A stretch of DNA of 11,442 nucleotides from Leucogyrophana mollusca (Eukaryota; Basidiomycota; Agaricomycetes; Boletales). The stretch's first letter is position 1. Each line of letters opens with the position of its first letter. Positions 9,108 through 11,442 of the stretch are shown here, in pieces. Below the pieces are notes generated by a model that was not told where the DNA came from, did not search any database, and worked only from the letters and a program-made list of their open reading frames with translations. The stretch lies in NCBI GenBank assembly GCA_021014945.1, contig MU266849.1, positions 3,544 to 14,985 of the forward strand, in the 5' to 3' direction. The translations under genes and the position numbers were made by a program.

Positions 9108-9708
9108 ATTGCTGGGGGTAGAGGTGACAGTGAAAGTAAAGTCATTGTTGAAGATGAAGACGTTGACTTGGAAGATGAGAATGAAGCAGAGTGGCGGGGA
9201 CGAGAACAAAGCGGGATGGCGTTGACGGCGTTGACGATGGCTTGCGGGAACAAGACGCCAAGAGAGCTCAGGTTGATTTGGGCGGCGGTAGGCGGCGAGC
9301 CAGGGCGGAAGGGGTGTGATGTATACGGGCCCCTGTTCTATATGGGTTTCCCGTCCCTCGGTTTTTCGCCGCTTCACCACCAACGTCGGCTTTAATCATG
9401 ATGGCTTTCCCGTCCGACGTCCCGGTCTCTGCCTCTGTTTGGTTTCTCGTGCACGTTTTCTTTACTTCACCATCTACATCCATTTCAACCTCCACTGTCG
9501 AACCGCGCGCAACTTGTCATTGTCGGGTTGCGGGCGACTTTCTACCGTCGACCCACGGACGATTTTTTTCGCTGGAAGGACCACACGCTGCGCATCCACG
9601 TCCCCAGGCAGATAGGGGGTATTAGACACGGACGGGGTGTACGCATGTAAGTGTAAGCATGTAGAAGATGTCTCACGACCTCGGGGGAAAACTGGCTCTA
9701 CACCTGGC

Positions 9709-9720
9709 GCGAGCGCTCGC
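9709..9720. repeat. 12-bp perfect palindrome
   Basis: GCGAGCGCTCGC is self-complementary over all 12 bases. The flanking bases do not extend the symmetry. It lies in a gene-free stretch and could be a dimeric-factor site or chance in GC-rich DNA. Confidence 0.4.
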
Positions 9721-9785
9721 CTCTCGTTTCGACTTATGACCATATGAGTTGCATACATATGAAGATTTGAGACTATCGACGTCAA

Positions 9786-10080
9786 CTCGCATCATTGTTC
9801 TGCGTCCTGACATCGTTCCCCTCCTCGGAGGCTCATGCGGGGGACAGAATAAACGCTGCCACTGTGGCGTACTTAATGCTTCAGGCCACTAACGCAACAG
9901 ATTCATTTGTCCGGAACATCGTGAAGGACAGGGTAACGACGAAGTACACCATGCTACCGAGCGGGTGTCGATATGGCAGACCCGGATCCACTCACCCCCA
10001 CATAAGCAGCGCGTTCGGCAGGCTGTGGATGAAGCCGAGCGTTTCTGTGCGCAGCACGCCCTTCACGACATCACCGGATA
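9786..10080. other. Region beyond the kinase pseudogene, no gene supported
   Basis: The distal C-lobe of the pseudokinase would be expected here on the minus strand, but I recognise none of its helices. The plus-strand frames (including 9795-10232) overlap the pseudogene in antisense and resemble no family I know. This looks like a deletion or scrambled end of the kinase copy. Confidence 0.35.
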
Positions 10081-11047
10081 CCCCGAACCATTTTCGGAAC
10101 CATCCACCAGGTGGTACCCGCTCCGTTTCAACCAGAAGTGGCCGTAAACTGCACGTTGGATCCTGCACAAATCTGCGACACAGGCTCTCAGATTCGCTGT
10201 GCTCGGGATATTCGCCTGAACGCAAGTTTTGATCGAAAGCACACTGACATGCCGGTTCAACACCCACGCCTTTCAGATCACCGTGGATCACAACGGGATC
10301 AAAAGAGTGTATGGATTCAAGACCTCGAGCAACATCGAGGAACTACGAAAATGAAGAGGTCTTCGTTAGATTCTAAGGCCTGTGCAATCCACATACCAGA
10401 CACAGTTGATCCGCCTGTGGACCCTCCCCGAGAAATTGAATGGTGGTTCAGTTCGCCATCCATGGTGATACGAGGTACACCCGAGGTAAGGGTTCGGGTG
10501 ATCAAGACACACCACAGAATTGTAACACATGCGGATTGAAGAGCTGACCCTACACAACTGCCTCTTTAGAGAATGTGTTGTATAAGGTCAGAAGCCGAAG
10601 TAAAACGGTAAGGTAAAGTGATACAGTGACTTGACCAAATCCCCCCGCCCGAGAGGGTCGAAGGATCCGCGTAACCTCAATGGCCGCGTCATGGCCTCCT
10701 AATACGTCCTTAAAGACATCCCCGAAGCCCCCATGAGCAAGCGGGTACTCACGTTGCGGAGGACCAGGCTTTCAAGATAAAGTCCAGAGTTCCTAGATAG
10801 TTCGATCATTATCCTCACTATGAGCGGACGAATGCCACCAAAGTCGAGGAAATCCAGGATCGGTGCTGGGGTCATTGGTCGAAAATGAGTATTTCGAGAT
10901 GTAGAGGGCACAATACTTCTCGTAATAGACCGAGTAAAGCCTGAGCTTGGTGTCCTTTTGGTCCGATAGCAGCTCCTATCGTTGACGATCAGCGAGAAGG
11001 ACTAATATCCGAGCAATTCCCGGTGCGTCGAAGTCCAAGATTTTATC
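10081..11047 (-). pseudogene. Decayed tyrosine-kinase-like (HGDLKG-type) fungal protein kinase
   Basis: Reading the minus strand from high to low coordinates, kinase landmarks appear in correct order: a helical pre-domain (about 11047-10760, ending SGLYLESLVLRNV), glycine loop HGGFGDVFK (10735-10709), AAIEV in place of VAIKV (Glu codon 10678-10676), KEAVV-stop-GQL (10567-10544), LVSPWMAN-stop (ending 10448), DVARGLESIH, VVIHGDLKG (around 10290-10268), ANI...RACVADL (10215-10168), and GAGTTWWMVPKMVRG (10124-10080) where APE is expected. Intron 10343-10396 (GTATGT, CTAAC, GTAG) and intron 10216-10267 (GTGGGT...TCAG) are intact. In-frame stops lie at 10552-10550, 10504-10502 and 10450-10448. Frameshifts lie near 10750 and between 10168 and 10124. 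The catalytic Lys, DFG and APE are all altered. No C-lobe is recognised below about 10080. It was a spliced gene, not a retrocopy, and cannot make an active kinase. Confidence 0.85.
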
Positions 11048-11070
11048 AACAATATATAGATAGACTTGGG

Positions 11071-11096
11071 CTTAGTCGACTCGGCTACTTAGTCGA
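11071..11096 (+). repeat. 9-bp direct repeat CTTAGTCGA just before the LTR-like sequence
   Basis: CTTAGTCGA occurs at 11071-11079 and 11088-11096, 17 bp apart, each followed by or overlapping C/G-rich bases (GACTCGG, GAGTGG). It lies immediately left of the LTR-like start at 11104. It may be chance, a footprint or an older insertion scar. Confidence 0.35.
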
Positions 11097-11103
11097 GTGG
11101 GAG

Positions 11104-11442
11104 TGTTGAACATGTAGCATATGATTTCTCATTTATCACATGTTTGTATACGACTTATCATAGCCGGTTGTCAAATCCGGTTCCTCCGGTGCTTTCCGGG
11201 GAACTCCGGACTAGGAGTGAGCGTAGGAACTTAGAGGATATAAGGACGAACTGTTTCCGGAGTCGGAATGGAACGTTGGCTTCAGCTTATGTGCTGCGCC
11301 CTTGTCCGAGGTCAGTTCCGGATTTCGGATAAGTCGGAATGGAGTCGGAGGCTTAGGAGGAATACAAAGATAAGAGAAGTCTTAAGGAAAGACTTCAGAG
11401 AGAATAATCGGAGGGAGAAAGACTTAGAGGCGGAAAGTAACA
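11104..11442 (+). mobile_element. LTR-like sequence at the right edge (retrotransposon end or solo LTR)
   Basis: The stretch begins TGTTGAACATG and the window ends GTAACA, giving a TGTT/AACA terminal inverted match over 339 bp, a usual fungal LTR size. It holds a TATA-like GATATAAG at about 11237-11244 and clustered CCGG/TCCGG motifs at 11163-11210. It is non-coding. The expected 5-bp target duplication on the left would be GGGAG (11099-11103), but the right flank, a primer-binding site and any gag-pol lie outside the window. The coincidence of the window end with a possible LTR end makes this tentative. Confidence 0.35.

Larger units (their letters stand above)
8075..9785. other. Long non-coding-looking, low-complexity region with duplicated blocks
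   Basis: No gene is supported over about 1.7 kb. Open frames on both strands are short, overlap one another and are rich in Pro, Ser, Arg, Gly and Trp because of skewed base composition: G-rich plus strand around 8330-8430, C/T-rich at 8560-8720 and 8900-9060, G-rich at 8790-8840 and 9080-9310. It contains the R2 duplication and short internal repeats. Features of a decayed, repeat-derived region dominate. A non-coding transcript cannot be excluded. Confidence 0.4.

Noticed and set aside
8856..9383. 175-codon minus-strand ORF as a membrane or secreted protein
   Set aside because: It spans R2 copy 2 and low-complexity flanks, shows no consistent signal peptide, membrane segment or splice support, and the parallel R2 copy 1 does not keep an equivalent frame.
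9795..10232. Plus-strand 145-codon frame, and the overlapping 10111-10539 frame, as new genes
   Set aside because: They run antisense through the kinase pseudogene (10081-10567), whose minus-strand motifs HGDLKG, DVARGLE and PWMAN are in correct order. The plus-strand translations match no family I know.

Overview
The window looks like accessory DNA from a mushroom-forming basidiomycete (Agaricomycetes). The evidence is many short GT-AG introns (42-59 nt, several with CTAAC/CTGAC-type branch sites), a FunK1-type fungal kinase, a DUF6532-like protein, a fungal 45-residue TPR array and a decayed HGDLKG-type kinase. No bacterial-style gene organisation is present. Every assignment rests on reading motifs by eye; no database search was possible.

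Layout. Positions 281-3062 (+) hold a three-exon FunK1-type protein kinase (891 aa deduced). Only 167 bp later, 3230-5802 (+) holds a nine-exon gene (725 aa deduced). It has a basic, disordered N-terminal half, an acidic tract and a C-terminal DUF6532-like region. One of its exons (4522-4924) has no ATG near its start and is easily missed. A convergent gene at 6116-7389 (-) encodes a TPR protein built from units repeating exactly every 135 bp. It stops in the middle of a unit and has no CHAT or other effector domain after it.

Positions 7390-9785 hold no confident gene. This stretch contains three diverged copies of one repeat, a 23-bp tandem duplication, a second duplicated pyrimidine-rich repeat family, G-rich runs with G-quadruplex potential and a perfect 12-bp palindrome. 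Positions 10081-11047 (-) carry a clearly decayed tyrosine-kinase-like protein kinase. Its order of motifs is intact and two introns keep their splice sites, but it has three in-frame stops in the kinase domain, at least two frameshifts, a Lys-to-Glu change at the VAIK position and damaged DFG and APE motifs. The last 339 bp resemble a solo or edge LTR (TGTT...AACA).

How the genes relate. The two plus-strand genes are close and co-oriented, but nothing in the sequence proves a joint function. FunK1, DUF6532, TPR-repeat and HGDLKG-kinase genes are all expanded, fast-turnover families in Agaricomycetes. The simplest reading is a repeat-rich gene-family nursery with two apparently intact genes, one truncated gene and one dead gene. 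I did not find a convincing new multi-gene system.
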